A stretch of DNA of 64,000 nucleotides from Streptomyces hokutonensis (GTDB lineage Bacteria; Actinomycetota; Actinomycetes; Streptomycetales; Streptomycetaceae): the NCBI RefSeq assembly GCF_000376565.1, contig NZ_BARG01000065.1, forward strand, positions 39,063 to 103,062, in the 5' to 3' direction. This document shows, piece after piece, positions 48,562 to 57,610 of the stretch. The notes beneath the pieces are model-generated. The model saw nothing but the letters and a program-made list of their open reading frames with translations, ran no database searches and was not told the DNA's origin. The first letter of the stretch is position 1, and each line of letters starts with the position of its first letter. The translations under genes and the position numbers were made by a program.

Positions 48562-48584
48562 TTGTCGGACGCGAGCCGTACGCT
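48562..48584 (+). promoter_or_regulatory. Possible promoter of the acetyltransferase gene
   Basis: TTGTCGGAC, 8 bases, then TACGCT (48579-48584); the ATG follows 7 bases later. The spacing and -10 fit the RecA-NDp layout TTGTCRGTG-N8-TANNNT, but the upstream element agrees only at 7 of 9 positions. Leaderless transcription is likely in any case because no Shine-Dalgarno is present. Confidence 0.4.
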
Positions 48585-48591
48585 GGGGCCC

Positions 48592-51399
48592 ATGCAGCAG
48601 ACCTCGTCGGACCGGCACGAGTACCCCGCCCACTGGGAAGCCGACGTCGTGCTGCGCGACGGAGGTACCGCGCGCGTCAGGCCCATCACCGTCGACGACG
48701 CCGATCGCCTGGTCAGCTTCTACGAGCAGGTCTCCGACGAGTCGAAGTACTACCGCTTCTTCGCGCCGTACCCTCGCCTGTCCGCCAAGGATGTCCACCG
48801 CTTCACGCACCACGACTTTGTGGACCGGGTGGGACTCGCGGCCACCGTCGGCGGCGAGTTCATCGCCACCGTACGCTATGACCGCATTAGTGCCGACGGG
48901 CGTCCCGCGTCCGCCCCCGCCGACGAGGCCGAGGTCGCCTTCCTGGTGCAGGACGCCCACCAGGGCAGGGGCGTCGCCTCCGCCCTCCTCGAACACATCG
49001 CGGCCGTCGCCCGCGAGCGCGGCATCCGCCGCTTCGCCGCCGAGGTGCTGCCCGCCAACAACAAGATGATCAAGGTGTTCACGGACGCCGGCTACACCCA
49101 GAAGCGCAGCTTCGAGGACGGCGTCGTACGCCTGGAGTTCGATCTCGAACCCACCGACCGCTCCCTCGCCGTGCAGCGCGCGCGGGAGCAGCGCGCCGAA
49201 GCAAGGTCCGTACGACGGCTGCTGGTGCCCGGCTCGGTCGCCGTCGTCGGCGTCGGCCGCAGCCCCGGAGGGGTCGGCCGCAGCGTGCTCGACAACATCA
49301 GGGACGCCGGTTTCACCGGCGACCTGTACGCCGTCAACAAGGCCTTCCCCGAAGGGCAGAAGGAACTCGACGGGGTGCCGGCCCACCGCTCGGTGCGCGA
49401 CATCGAAGGCCCCGTCGACCTCGCGGTCGTCGCCGTCCCGGTCGAACACGTCCCCCAGGTCGTCACCGAGTGCGGCGAACACGGGGTGCAGGGGCTCGTC
49501 GTGGTCACCGCCGGCTACGCCGAGAGCGGCCCCGAGGGACGCGAGCGCCAGCGCGAACTCGTCCGGCACGCGCGCACGTACGGCATGCGGATCATCGGGC
49601 CGAACGCCTTCGGGGTCATCAACACCGCCGTAGACGTACGGCTGAACGCGTCCCTGGCTCCCGAGATGCCGCGCCCCGGACGCATCGGCCTGTTCGCCCA
49701 GTCCGGCGCCATCGGCATCGCCCTCCTCTCCCGGCTGCACCGGCGGGGCGGCGGCGTCACCGGCGTCACGGGTGTCTCCACGTTCGTGTCGTCCGGCAAC
49801 CGCGCGGACGTGTCCGGCAACGACGTCCTCCAGTACTGGTACGACGACCCCGACACCGACGTAGCCCTCATGTACCTGGAGTCCATCGGCAACCCCCGCA
49901 AGTTCACCCGCCTCGCCCGGCGCACCGCCGCGGCGAAGCCCCTCGTAGTGGTCCAGGGCGCCGGATCCGCTCCCCAGGGACACGCCGTACGCGCGACACG
50001 CCTGCCGCACGCCACGGTGTCCGCGCTGCTGCGACAGGCCGGAGTGATCCGCGTCGAGACGATCACCGAACTCGTCGACACGGGGCTGCTGCTCGCGCGC
50101 CAGCCGCTGCCCGGCGGGGCACGGGTGGCGATCCTCGGGAACTCCGAGTCGCTGGGACTGCTGACGTACGACGCGTGCCTCTCCGAGGGGCTGCGCCCGC
50201 TCCCTCCGCTGGATCTCACCACGGCGGCTTCCGCGCGGGACTTCCACCGGGCGCTGTCGGAGGCGCTGGCCGACGAGGCGTGCGACGCGGTCGTGGTGAC
50301 CGCGATACCCGCCGTGGGGGAGGGGCCGGCGGAGGACGCGGCGCTGGCCGAGGCGTTGCGGTCGGCGGCGGAGACCGTCCCCGGGAAGCCCGTACTGGTG
50401 GTGCATGTGGAGCTCGGGGGGCTCGCGGCGGCGCTGTCGGCGGCGACCAGTACGGCACCGCGGGCCGTTTCCAGGCGGGAGGACTCCCAGCGCTCCGAGG
50501 AGCGACCGCCCAGCGCGGTGCAGGCCTCCGAAGGCGTCGGCCTCATCCCCGCCTACCCCGCCGCCGAACGCGCGGTCCGCGCCCTCGCCGAAGCCGTGAA
50601 GTACGCCCAGTGGCGGCGCGAGGCCGTCGACCCCGGCCGGGTTCCCGAGTACGAGGACATCGACGAGAAGGGGGCCGCCGGACTGATCGGCGGGCTCCTC
50701 GCGCGCGGGCAGGGCCTCACGCTCGGCGTCGACGAGACCTGCGAACTGCTCGGCATGTACGGCGTCGACGTGCACCGCGCGCTGCCCGCGCCCACCCCCG
50801 ATGCCGCCGCCGAGGCAGCCCGCGCCCTCGGCTACCCGGTCGCCCTCAAGGCCACCGCCCCGCACCTGCGCCACCGCGCCGACCTGGGCGGCGTACGCCT
50901 GGATCTCGCGGACGAGGAGCAACTGCGGCGGGCGTACGCCGAGTTGGGCGAGCTGTTCGGCAGGCCGGAGGAGCTGCGGCCGGTGGTGCAGCGGATGGCG
51001 CCCCGCGGGGTCGACACCGTCGTACGGGCCGTCATCGACCCGGCGGCGGGGGCCGTGCTGTCGTTCGGGCTCGCCGGAGCCGCCTCGCAGCTGCTCGGGG
51101 ACACCGCGCACCGGCTGGTTCCGGTCACGGACCGGGAGGCCGCCTCGCTGATCCGGTCGATCCGGACGGCACCCCTCCTCTTCGGCTGGCGCGGTTCGAC
51201 CCCCGTCGACACGCCTGCCCTGGAGGAGCTGCTGCTGCGGGTGTCGCGGCTGGTCGACGACCACCCCGAGGTGGTCGCGGTGACCCTGGAGCCGGTCGTC
51301 GTCGCCGCGCACGGTCTGAGCGTGCTCGGCGCCTCCGTCCGCCTGGCACCGCCGCCGGTCCGCGACGACCTCGGCCCGAGGACGCTTCCCGTGTACTGA
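48592..51399 (+). CDS. Protein lysine acetyltransferase, PatA type (GNAT fused to NDP-forming acyl-CoA synthetase domains)
   Basis: The product is 935 aa. The N-terminal GNAT domain is at residues 15-190 (ARVRPITVDDADRLVSFYEQVSDESKYYRFF; acetyl-CoA loop VQDAHQGRGVASALLEHI). CoA-binding and ligase-type domains follow (LLVPGSVAVVGVGRSPGGVGRSVLDNI ... IGLFAQSGAIGIALLS), then a C-terminal ATP-grasp domain (LLGMYGVDVHRALPAPTPDAAAEAARALGYPVALKATAPHLRHRADLGGV). The acyl-CoA synthetase His motif SHTGA is changed to PHATV, so this part is probably regulatory. The GNAT-first order matches the S. lividans enzyme known to acetylate acyl-CoA synthetases (from memory). Confidence 0.88.
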   Translation: MQQTSSDRHEYPAHWEADVVLRDGGTARVRPITVDDADRLVSFYEQVSDESKYYRFFAPYPRLSAKDVHRFTHHDFVDRVGLAATVGGEFIATVRYDRISADGRPASAPADEAEVAFLVQDAHQGRGVASALLEHIAAVARERGIRRFAAEVLPANNKMIKVFTDAGYTQKRSFEDGVVRLEFDLEPTDRSLAVQRAREQRAEARSVRRLLVPGSVAVVGVGRSPGGVGRSVLDNIRDAGFTGDLYAVNKAFPEGQKELDGVPAHRSVRDIEGPVDLAVVAVPVEHVPQVVTECGEHGVQGLVVVTAGYAESGPEGRERQRELVRHARTYGMRIIGPNAFGVINTAVDVRLNASLAPEMPRPGRIGLFAQSGAIGIALLSRLHRRGGGVTGVTGVSTFVSSGNRADVSGNDVLQYWYDDPDTDVALMYLESIGNPRKFTRLARRTAAAKPLVVVQGAGSAPQGHAVRATRLPHATVSALLRQAGVIRVETITELVDTGLLLARQPLPGGARVAILGNSESLGLLTYDACLSEGLRPLPPLDLTTAASARDFHRALSEALADEACDAVVVTAIPAVGEGPAEDAALAEALRSAAETVPGKPVLVVHVELGGLAAALSAATSTAPRAVSRREDSQRSEERPPSAVQASEGVGLIPAYPAAERAVRALAEAVKYAQWRREAVDPGRVPEYEDIDEKGAAGLIGGLLARGQGLTLGVDETCELLGMYGVDVHRALPAPTPDAAAEAARALGYPVALKATAPHLRHRADLGGVRLDLADEEQLRRAYAELGELFGRPEELRPVVQRMAPRGVDTVVRAVIDPAAGAVLSFGLAGAASQLLGDTAHRLVPVTDREAASLIRSIRTAPLLFGWRGSTPVDTPALEELLLRVSRLVDDHPEVVAVTLEPVVVAAHGLSVLGASVRLAPPPVRDDLGPRTLPVY

Positions 51400-51517
51400 C
51401 GGACCTCCCGCGCGCGGATCGGCGCTTCCGGGTGCTGGTCCTGTGTACTGAGACGGCTGTGACAAGACCGTGCTCGGCGGTGCCTCGCAGTCAGTGGGCC
51501 ACCGTAGGATGGACGTC

Positions 51518-52105
51518 ATGGCCAAGACCAGTACGACGACCCAGGGGCTGCGTGCGGCGATCGAGCGCAGCGGCTACTACCCGGCCCTCGTGGCCGAGGC
51601 GGTGGAGGCCGCCGTCGGCGGCGAGCCGATCCGGTCGTTCCTGGTCCACCAGGAGACCACGTTCGACCAGAACGAGGTGCGCCGGCATGTGACCGTGCTG
51701 GTCCTCACCGGCAACCGCTTCATCGTCAGCCACACCGACGAGCAGGCCGCCGACAGCACGTCCCCGACGCCGTACGCCACGACGTCCACGGAGTCCGTGA
51801 AGATCGGCCGGATCTCGTCGGTGGTGCTCAGCCGCGTGGTCGCCAACCCGGAGTCGTACAAGCCGGGCACACCGCCCCGCGAGGTCGTGCTGACCATCGG
51901 CTGGGGCGCCGTCTCCCGGATCGACCTGGAGCCGGCGGCCTGTGGTGACCCCAACTGCGAGGCCGACCACGGCTACACGGGCAACTCGACGGCGGACGAC
52001 CTGAGCCTGCGCGTCAGCGAGGCCGGGGACGGCCCGGAGACGGTGCAGCAGACTCTCGCCTTCGCGCAGTCGCTCTCCGAGGCGACCGCGGACGTACCCC
52101 GCTGA
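51518..52105 (+). CDS. DUF5998 family protein
   Basis: The product is 195 aa from ATG 51518 (ATG 51509 possible), with TAGGA 8 nt upstream. It is a conserved actinobacterial family of unknown role. Visible features are AIERSGYYPALVAEAVEAAVGGEPIRSFLVHQETTFDQNEVRRHVTVLVLTGNRFIVSHTDE and a PAACGDPNCEADHGYTG loop with two Cys and one His. Its last base is the first base of the next ATG (TGATG), so translation is coupled to the phosphodiesterase gene. Confidence 0.85.
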   Translation: MAKTSTTTQGLRAAIERSGYYPALVAEAVEAAVGGEPIRSFLVHQETTFDQNEVRRHVTVLVLTGNRFIVSHTDEQAADSTSPTPYATTSTESVKIGRISSVVLSRVVANPESYKPGTPPREVVLTIGWGAVSRIDLEPAACGDPNCEADHGYTGNSTADDLSLRVSEAGDGPETVQQTLAFAQSLSEATADVPR

Positions 52106-53295
52106 TGGCGCAGCCCGCAACCTGGGACCACCCCGAACCCCTCGCCGTCACCTCCGCGCCCGTCCCCGAGTACGGCTCCGGCTCCCTCGCCGACCTGCTG
52201 CCCACGCTGGCCGCCGGCATGGGCGTACCCGGTACGACCGCGGCGATCCCGGAACTGACCGCGGCCGACCGCAACTGCGTCTTCCTGGTCGACGGCCTCG
52301 GCTGGGAGCAGATCAAGGACCACGCCGACGAGGCGCCCTACCTGCACGCGCTCCTGGGCAGCTCGCGCGGCGGCACGGGACGCCCGCTGACCGCCGGCTA
52401 CCCGGCGACCACCGCGACCTCCCTCGCCTCCGTCGGCACCGGCCTGCCGCCCGGCGCGCACGGTCTGCCCGGCTACACCGTGCGCAACCCGGACACCGGC
52501 GCGCTGATGAACCAGCTGCGCTGGCAGCCGTGGACCGAGCCGAAGTCCTGGCAGCCGTACCCCACGGTCTTCCAACTCGCCCAGGACGCGGGCGTGCACG
52601 CCGCCCAGGTGTCGTCCCCCACCTTCCAGAACACCCCGCTGACGAAGGTCGCGCTCAGCGGCGGAACGTTCCTCGGGCGGCTGACCGGCGAGGAGCGCAT
52701 GGACCTCGCGGCCGAACAACTGGCCGCAGGGGACCGCTCCCTGGTCTACACGTACTACGCCGAACTCGACGGCGCGGGCCACCGCTACGGCGTCGCCTCC
52801 GACACCTGGCGCGGCCAACTCATGTACGTCGACCGGCTCGTCCAGCGCCTCGCCGAGCAACTGCCGCCGCGCAGCGCCCTCTACGTCACCGCCGACCACG
52901 GCATGATCGACGTACCCTTCGACGAGGAGCACCGCATCGACTTCGACGCGGACTGGGAGCTGCGCGCCGGGGTCGCCCTCCTCGGCGGCGAGGGCCGCGC
53001 CCGCCATGTCTACGCGGTCCGCGGCGCCGAGAACGACGTACTGACCTGCTGGCGCGAGGTCCTCGGCGAACAGTTCTGGGTGGCCTCAAGGGACGAGGCG
53101 ATCACGGCGGGCTGGTTCGGCCCGACGATCGACCGGCGCGTCCACGACCGCCTCGGCGACGTGATCGTGGCGGCCCGGGACGACGTCCTGGTCATCGCAT
53201 CCGAGCGGGAGCCGAAGGAGTCGGCGATGGTCGGCAACCACGGTTCCATGACCCCTGCCGAACAGCTGGTCCCCCTCCTCGAAGTACGCTCCTGA
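52105..53295 (+). CDS. Nucleotide pyrophosphatase/phosphodiesterase-like enzyme (alkaline phosphatase superfamily)
   Basis: The product is 396 aa. Metal-binding and nucleophile motifs: VFLVDGLGWEQIKDH (about residue 55), GYPATTATSLASVGTGLPPGAHGLPGYTV (nucleophile Thr near residue 95), YYAELDGAGHRYG, TADHGMIDVP and GNHGSMTPAEQLVPL. There is no signal peptide, so it is cytoplasmic. It is translationally coupled to the DUF5998 gene upstream. The physiological substrate is unknown. Confidence 0.9.
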   Translation: MAQPATWDHPEPLAVTSAPVPEYGSGSLADLLPTLAAGMGVPGTTAAIPELTAADRNCVFLVDGLGWEQIKDHADEAPYLHALLGSSRGGTGRPLTAGYPATTATSLASVGTGLPPGAHGLPGYTVRNPDTGALMNQLRWQPWTEPKSWQPYPTVFQLAQDAGVHAAQVSSPTFQNTPLTKVALSGGTFLGRLTGEERMDLAAEQLAAGDRSLVYTYYAELDGAGHRYGVASDTWRGQLMYVDRLVQRLAEQLPPRSALYVTADHGMIDVPFDEEHRIDFDADWELRAGVALLGGEGRARHVYAVRGAENDVLTCWREVLGEQFWVASRDEAITAGWFGPTIDRRVHDRLGDVIVAARDDVLVIASEREPKESAMVGNHGSMTPAEQLVPLLEVRS

Positions 53296-53338
53296 AGCCC
53301 CACCGTCCTCCTGTTTGCCGAAAGGTGCTCAACTTCCC

Positions 53339-53986
53339 ATGCCCGAGCTGGTGTTCTTCTCCGGAACGATGGACTGCGGGAAGTCGACCCTGGCGCTCCA
53401 GATCGAGCACAACCGCTCGGCGCGCGGCCTGGCAGGGGTGATCTTCACGCGGGACGACCGCGCGGGCGAGGGAAAGCTTTCCTCACGCCTCGGCCTGGTC
53501 ACCGACGCGGTGGAGGTCGAGGACGAGCAGGACCTGTACGCGTATCTCGTCGACCACCTCTCCCAGGGGGGCCGCGCGGACTACGTCATCGCCGACGAGG
53601 CGCAGTTCCTGGCACCCGTCCAGATCGACCAACTCGCCCGCGTGGTCGACGACCTGGGCCTGGACGTCTACGCCTTCGGCATCACCACCGACTTCCGCTC
53701 CAAGCTCTTCCCCGGCTCCCAACGCCTCGTCGAACTCGCCGACCGAGTCGAGGTCCTCCAGGTGGAGGCCCTCTGCTGGTGCGGCGCCCGCGCCACCCAC
53801 AACGCCCGCACGATAGGCGGCGAGATGGTCGTCGAGGGCGCCCAGGTCGTCGTCGGCGACGTCAACCAGTCCGAAGCCGTCGGCTACGAGGTCCTGTGCC
53901 GCCGCCACCACCGCCGCCGCATGACGTCGGCCACGGCACGGGCGGCGGCGCTGTCACCGGATGTACTGCCGATGACGTCGGCCTAG
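53339..53986 (+). CDS. tdk: Thymidine kinase
   Basis: The product is 215 aa from ATG 53339. It is a type II thymidine kinase that salvages thymidine to dTMP. The P-loop is FFSGTMDCGKSTLAL (residues 5-19), the DEAQF motif is VIADEAQFL (about 86), and the lasso/zinc region is ALCWCGARATHNAR ... YEVLCRRHHRRR. Its TAG overlaps the stop codon of the convergent next gene in the sequence CTAG. Confidence 0.95.
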   Translation: MPELVFFSGTMDCGKSTLALQIEHNRSARGLAGVIFTRDDRAGEGKLSSRLGLVTDAVEVEDEQDLYAYLVDHLSQGGRADYVIADEAQFLAPVQIDQLARVVDDLGLDVYAFGITTDFRSKLFPGSQRLVELADRVEVLQVEALCWCGARATHNARTIGGEMVVEGAQVVVGDVNQSEAVGYEVLCRRHHRRRMTSATARAAALSPDVLPMTSA

Positions 53987-54468
53987 TGCACCTGCCACTC
54001 GCCGACGTCGTCGGAGAAACCGCTGTTCATGGCGAACTGGACGGTGACGACACGGGAGGTTTTCGGCACCTCGAACGTGATGAAGCCGAGGGCTGTCTTC
54101 CCGGTGCCGATCGTGATAGCGCCCGGGAACGGCGGACCGGCCGTTGAATTGTTCAACGATGCGGTGAACCGCTGTCCGTCCTTGTCGATCACGGTCGCCC
54201 CGTTGGACGGCGAGTCCTTGTAGACAGCGGTGCCCGTGTTCTTGAGCTTGACCTGCACGGATACGAAACGGTCCCCGGAGGCAGGATGGTCGTACGGCCC
54301 GGCGCCGGCCGGATCGACGACCTTCACGACCGTCACGTCGAGCTTCTCACCGGTGTTGATGCCGGTGAGACTCAGCGTGTCTCCAACCTTGGTGTCGGAC
54401 ACCGGCGCCAGAGCCAGCGCCGGAACTGCCAGTAGGCAAGTCAACAGCGGTGCCGTACGACGAAGCAT
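53983..54468 (-). CDS. Secreted DUF4352 protein
   Basis: The product is 161 aa from ATG 54468, with GGAGG 5 nt upstream. A signal peptide (MLRRTAPLLTCLLAVPALALA) is followed by one immunoglobulin-like DUF4352 domain (VGDTLSLTGINTGEKLDVTVVKVVDPAG ... RFVSVQVKLKNTGTAVYKDSPSNGATVIDKDGQRF ... ALGFITFEVPKTSRVVTVQFAMN). In streptomycetes such proteins are usually exported and of unknown function. It overlaps tdk tail to tail by 4 bp. Confidence 0.88.
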   Translation of the reverse strand: MLRRTAPLLTCLLAVPALALAPVSDTKVGDTLSLTGINTGEKLDVTVVKVVDPAGAGPYDHPASGDRFVSVQVKLKNTGTAVYKDSPSNGATVIDKDGQRFTASLNNSTAGPPFPGAITIGTGKTALGFITFEVPKTSRVVTVQFAMNSGFSDDVGEWQVH

Positions 54469-54542
54469 CGCTCCTCCAGGTGTGCGGAGCGGCTGATGAG
54501 CCCCATGATCCGCCCGCACCACCCTGGAAGCGACCCGAAGAG

Positions 54543-55346
54543 CTACCGCGGCCCCTGGATCACCGAGAACATCGCGCCCTCGGGGTCGGCGACCGTGGCC
54601 ACGCGGCCGTGGGGGCTGTTGTGAGGTGGTTCGAGGGTGTGGCCGCCGAGGGCTGTGACGCGGCGAAGGGCCTCGTCCGTGTCGGCGACCTCGAAGTACG
54701 TCATCCAGTGCGGGCCCCGGTCGCGGGGGAGGGCGGTGCCGACGCCGTGGATGCCGGCCACCGGGGTGCCGTCCAGGTGCAGGGTGACGTAGTCGAGGTC
54801 GGCGGACTCGACGGGGACCTCCTCGTAGCCGAAGACCGCCTCGTAGAACTTGGCGACGCTCGCGGTCTCGAAGGTCAGCAGCTCGTTCCAGGCGGGGGTG
54901 CCGGGGACGCCCGTGATGGACGTGCCGAGGTGTTCCGCGACCTGCCAGATGCCGAACACCGCCCCCGACGGGTCGGAGCCGATGGCCAGGCGGCCGGCCT
55001 CGGCCGCGTCCAGCGGGCCCACCCCTACCGTGCCGCCGCACATCCGTACCGTCTCGGCCGTCTGGTCCACGTCGTCCGAGGCGAGATACGGCGTCCAGGC
55101 GATGGGCAGATGCCGGTCCGGCGGCAGCTGGCCGATGCCGGCCACCTCCTGCCCGTCGAGCAGGGCCCGCACGTAGGGGCCGAGCTGATGGGGACCGGGT
55201 TGGAATTCCCAACCGAACAGCTCCCCGTAGAACTCCTGAGTCGTCGTCATGCCGTGCACCATCAGACTCACCCAGCAGGGTGTGCCCTGCGTACGCCGAG
55301 TGTGCGTGTCGCCGTTCAGGCCGGCCGACCCCCGTGCCTCGGTCAT
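54543..55346 (-). CDS. VOC-superfamily (glyoxalase-like) protein, two domains
   Basis: The product is 267 aa from ATG 55346, with AAGGTG upstream. There are two tandem vicinal-oxygen-chelate modules: TPCWVSLMVHGMTTTQEFYGELFGWEF (residues 22-48) to DPSGAVFGIWQV, and TPAWNELLTFETASVAKFYEAVFGYEE to DPEGAMFSVIQGPR. This is the architecture of hydroxylase-like or antibiotic-binding VOC proteins. Metal ligands are not clearly conserved, so a binding role is as likely as catalysis. Confidence 0.88.
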   Translation of the reverse strand: MTEARGSAGLNGDTHTRRTQGTPCWVSLMVHGMTTTQEFYGELFGWEFQPGPHQLGPYVRALLDGQEVAGIGQLPPDRHLPIAWTPYLASDDVDQTAETVRMCGGTVGVGPLDAAEAGRLAIGSDPSGAVFGIWQVAEHLGTSITGVPGTPAWNELLTFETASVAKFYEAVFGYEEVPVESADLDYVTLHLDGTPVAGIHGVGTALPRDRGPHWMTYFEVADTDEALRRVTALGGHTLEPPHNSPHGRVATVADPEGAMFSVIQGPR

Positions 55347-55663
55347 CGTCACCTTCTCCTCGGCCCCTCGCGGTGGCCGTTTCTTCCGCACTGCGGATCC
55401 GCGTGCCGCAACCGCGTCACGCCCCGAGCCGATGCTCGCACCCCCTGCGGCGCCGCGCGCCCCGGCCGCGCCGTCGACGGGCGGCCCACGTACGGAGGAT
55501 GCCCGGTCTGTGGCCCCTCGTCCGTTTCTGGTTGATTGCCGTGGGGTGTCCATCGGTTGTACACCATGTGCTCGATCCCGTACGCCTCGTGATCGAGACT
55601 GTCCGGCGGGCAGAGTAGTCGGACCCGGCCGTGTCGGCCACCCCTTGCGCGAGGATGGTGGCC

Positions 55664-56515
55664 ATGAACGCCATCATCTCCGCACCCGAACTGGCGAGCG
55701 CTCTGGCAGGGACGACCCCGCCGGTCCTCCTCGACATCCGCTGGCAGCTCAGCGTCGCGAAGGCCGCAGGTGAACCGCCCTTCGACGGACGCGCCGAGTA
55801 CACGGCCGGGCACATCCCGGGCGCCGTCTACGTAGACCTCGACCAGGAGCTGGCCTCGGCCCCCGGCGCCCGCGGCCGGCACCCCCTCCCCGGCACCGCG
55901 AGCTTCGGCGCCGCGATGCGCCGGGCGGGCGTATCGGCCGACCGCGCGGTCGTCGTGTACGACGGCGGTCAGGGCTGGGCGGCGGCCCGCGCGTGGTGGC
56001 TGCTGCGCTGGGCGGGTCACCCGGACGTGCGGGTCCTCGACGGGGGCCTTCCCTCTTGGGAGGGTCCTTTGGAGACGGATACGCCGACGCCGGCCGAGGG
56101 CGACTTCGCGCCGGAGCCGGGGGCCGTGCAGCTCCTGGACGCGGACGGAGCCGCCGCACTGGCCCGCAGCGGGGTCCTGTTCGACGCCCGCGCGGGAGAG
56201 CGTTACCGGGGCGAGGTGGAACCGATCGACCGGGTCGGCGGCCACATCCCGGGCGCCGTGTCCGCGCCGACCAACGAGAACGTCGGCACCGACGGCCGCT
56301 TCCTCCCGGCGGAGGAACTGGCCGCCCGCTTCAAGTCGTTGGGCGCCACGGAAGCCGCGGGCGTCGGCGTGTACTGCGGCTCGGGTGTCTCGGGCGCCCA
56401 TGAGGTACTCGCGCTGGCGGTCGCCGGCATTCCGGCCGCGCTCTACGTCGGTTCCTGGTCGGAGTGGTCCTCGGACCCGGAGCGACCGGTCGCCGTGGGT
56501 CCTGATCCCCAGTAA
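55664..56515 (+). CDS. Thiosulfate/3-mercaptopyruvate sulfurtransferase (rhodanese)
   Basis: The product is 283 aa from ATG 55664, with GAGGAT about 8 nt upstream; ATG 55655 is possible. It has tandem rhodanese domains. The first is inactive (VLLDIRWQL ... VVVYDGGQGWAAARAWWLL). The second carries the catalytic cysteine in GVYCGSGVSGAHEVLAL (about residue 232). CRKGVT-type loops mark thiosulfate sulfurtransferases and CG[ST]GV marks mercaptopyruvate-type enzymes; CGSGVSG here leans towards the latter. Confidence 0.9.
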   Translation: MNAIISAPELASALAGTTPPVLLDIRWQLSVAKAAGEPPFDGRAEYTAGHIPGAVYVDLDQELASAPGARGRHPLPGTASFGAAMRRAGVSADRAVVVYDGGQGWAAARAWWLLRWAGHPDVRVLDGGLPSWEGPLETDTPTPAEGDFAPEPGAVQLLDADGAAALARSGVLFDARAGERYRGEVEPIDRVGGHIPGAVSAPTNENVGTDGRFLPAEELAARFKSLGATEAAGVGVYCGSGVSGAHEVLALAVAGIPAALYVGSWSEWSSDPERPVAVGPDPQ

Positions 56516-56530
56516 CCGCCCGTACGACGG

Positions 56531-56565
56531 CGAGGGCCCGCTGCCGAACCTGCAGCGGGCCCTCG
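56531..56565. terminator. Bidirectional terminator between sulfurtransferase and sepH
   Basis: A perfect 14-bp stem (CGAGGGCCCGCTGC and its complement) has a 7-nt loop between the convergent genes. Confidence 0.85.
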
Positions 56566-56584
56566 CCTACGAGCAACTGTCCTG

Positions 56585-57610
56585 CTATTCCTGCTTCTTC
56601 CTCCGCGTCCCGAAGACGATCTCGTCCCAGCTCGGGACCGCCGCTCTGCGGCCCGGGCGGACGCCGTCCGCCTCGGCCTGGCGGTCGGTGGAGCCGATGA
56701 GCCGGTCGCGGTGGGCGCCGACGGAGCGGGGCATGAGGACGTCCGCATAGGCCGAACCGGCCGAGGCGGCGGGTGCCGGGGGCTCCTCCGCCTCCGGTTC
56801 CTCGACGGGCTCCTCCGGGGTCTCCGAGGGGCGCTCGGGGACCACCATGTCGCCGCGGAAGCTCGGTACCGCCTCCAGGAGGCTGGTGAGCGAGTCGCGC
56901 TCGCTCTCCTCGACCACCTCGGGCGACGGCAGCGCGGGACGCTCCGGGCGCTCCAGGGCACGGTCGAGCGGGCGGTCGCGGGGCAGCCGGGCGATCCTCG
57001 GCACGAACGGGAAGCTGGGCTCGGGGGTGGCGGAGAGGTCGTCGGACTCGCCGATCAGCGAGCGCGCCTCGTCGTCGACGGCCTGGACGAGCCGCCGGGG
57101 CGGGTCGTACGTCCAGCTCGCCGAGTGCGGTTCGCCCGCGACCCGGTAGACCAGCAGGACCTCCCAGGTGCCGTCGTCGCGGCGCCAGGAGTCCCACTGG
57201 ACGGTGTCCTTCTCGGCGCCGCGCAGCGTCAGACGTTCCTGCACGGCCTCGCCGAGCTGGGGTCCGGCGTTCTCACCGGGGCGGCGGACAGGGGTCTTCC
57301 GGGCACGCTCGGCCATGAAGGCACGCTCGGCGAGCACGGGACCCTCGAAGCGGCGCACCCGGTCCACGGGGATGCCGGCGAGTTGCGCGACTTCCTCCGC
57401 TGAGGCGCCGGCACGTATACGTGCCTGGATGTCTCGGGGGCGGAGATGGCTCTCCACCTCGATCTCGATCTGGCCGAGGCGGGGACGGTCGCCGCGTACG
57501 GCGGCGCGCAGACGCTCATCAATCGGAAGCGTGTACTCCGTGCTGTCCGCAGCCTTCAGCACCAGCCGTGTGCCGTCGTTAGAGACGGCCACGACACGCA
57601 GTTCGGGCAT
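56585..57610 (-). CDS. sepH: Cell division protein SepH
   Basis: The product is 341 aa from ATG 57610, with GGGAGG 5 nt upstream. The N-terminal DUF3071 domain (MPELRVVAVSNDGTRLVLKAADSTEYTLPIDERLRAAVRGDRPR) carries a helix-turn-helix (RPRDIQARIRAGASAEEVAQLAGIPVDRVRRFEGPVLAERAFMAERAR, residues 56-103). A long acidic, proline-rich disordered tail follows, ending in a conserved SWDEIVFGTRRKK peptide. SepH is known in Streptomyces to bind FtsZ and stimulate its assembly during division. Confidence 0.93.
   Translation of the reverse strand: MPELRVVAVSNDGTRLVLKAADSTEYTLPIDERLRAAVRGDRPRLGQIEIEVESHLRPRDIQARIRAGASAEEVAQLAGIPVDRVRRFEGPVLAERAFMAERARKTPVRRPGENAGPQLGEAVQERLTLRGAEKDTVQWDSWRRDDGTWEVLLVYRVAGEPHSASWTYDPPRRLVQAVDDEARSLIGESDDLSATPEPSFPFVPRIARLPRDRPLDRALERPERPALPSPEVVEESERDSLTSLLEAVPSFRGDMVVPERPSETPEEPVEEPEAEEPPAPAASAGSAYADVLMPRSVGAHRDRLIGSTDRQAEADGVRPGRRAAVPSWDEIVFGTRRKKQE

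Noticed and set aside
48436..51525. A 1029-codon minus-strand frame opposite the acetyltransferase gene
   Set aside because: It is a shadow frame; the plus-strand protein has clear GNAT and ATP-grasp domains.
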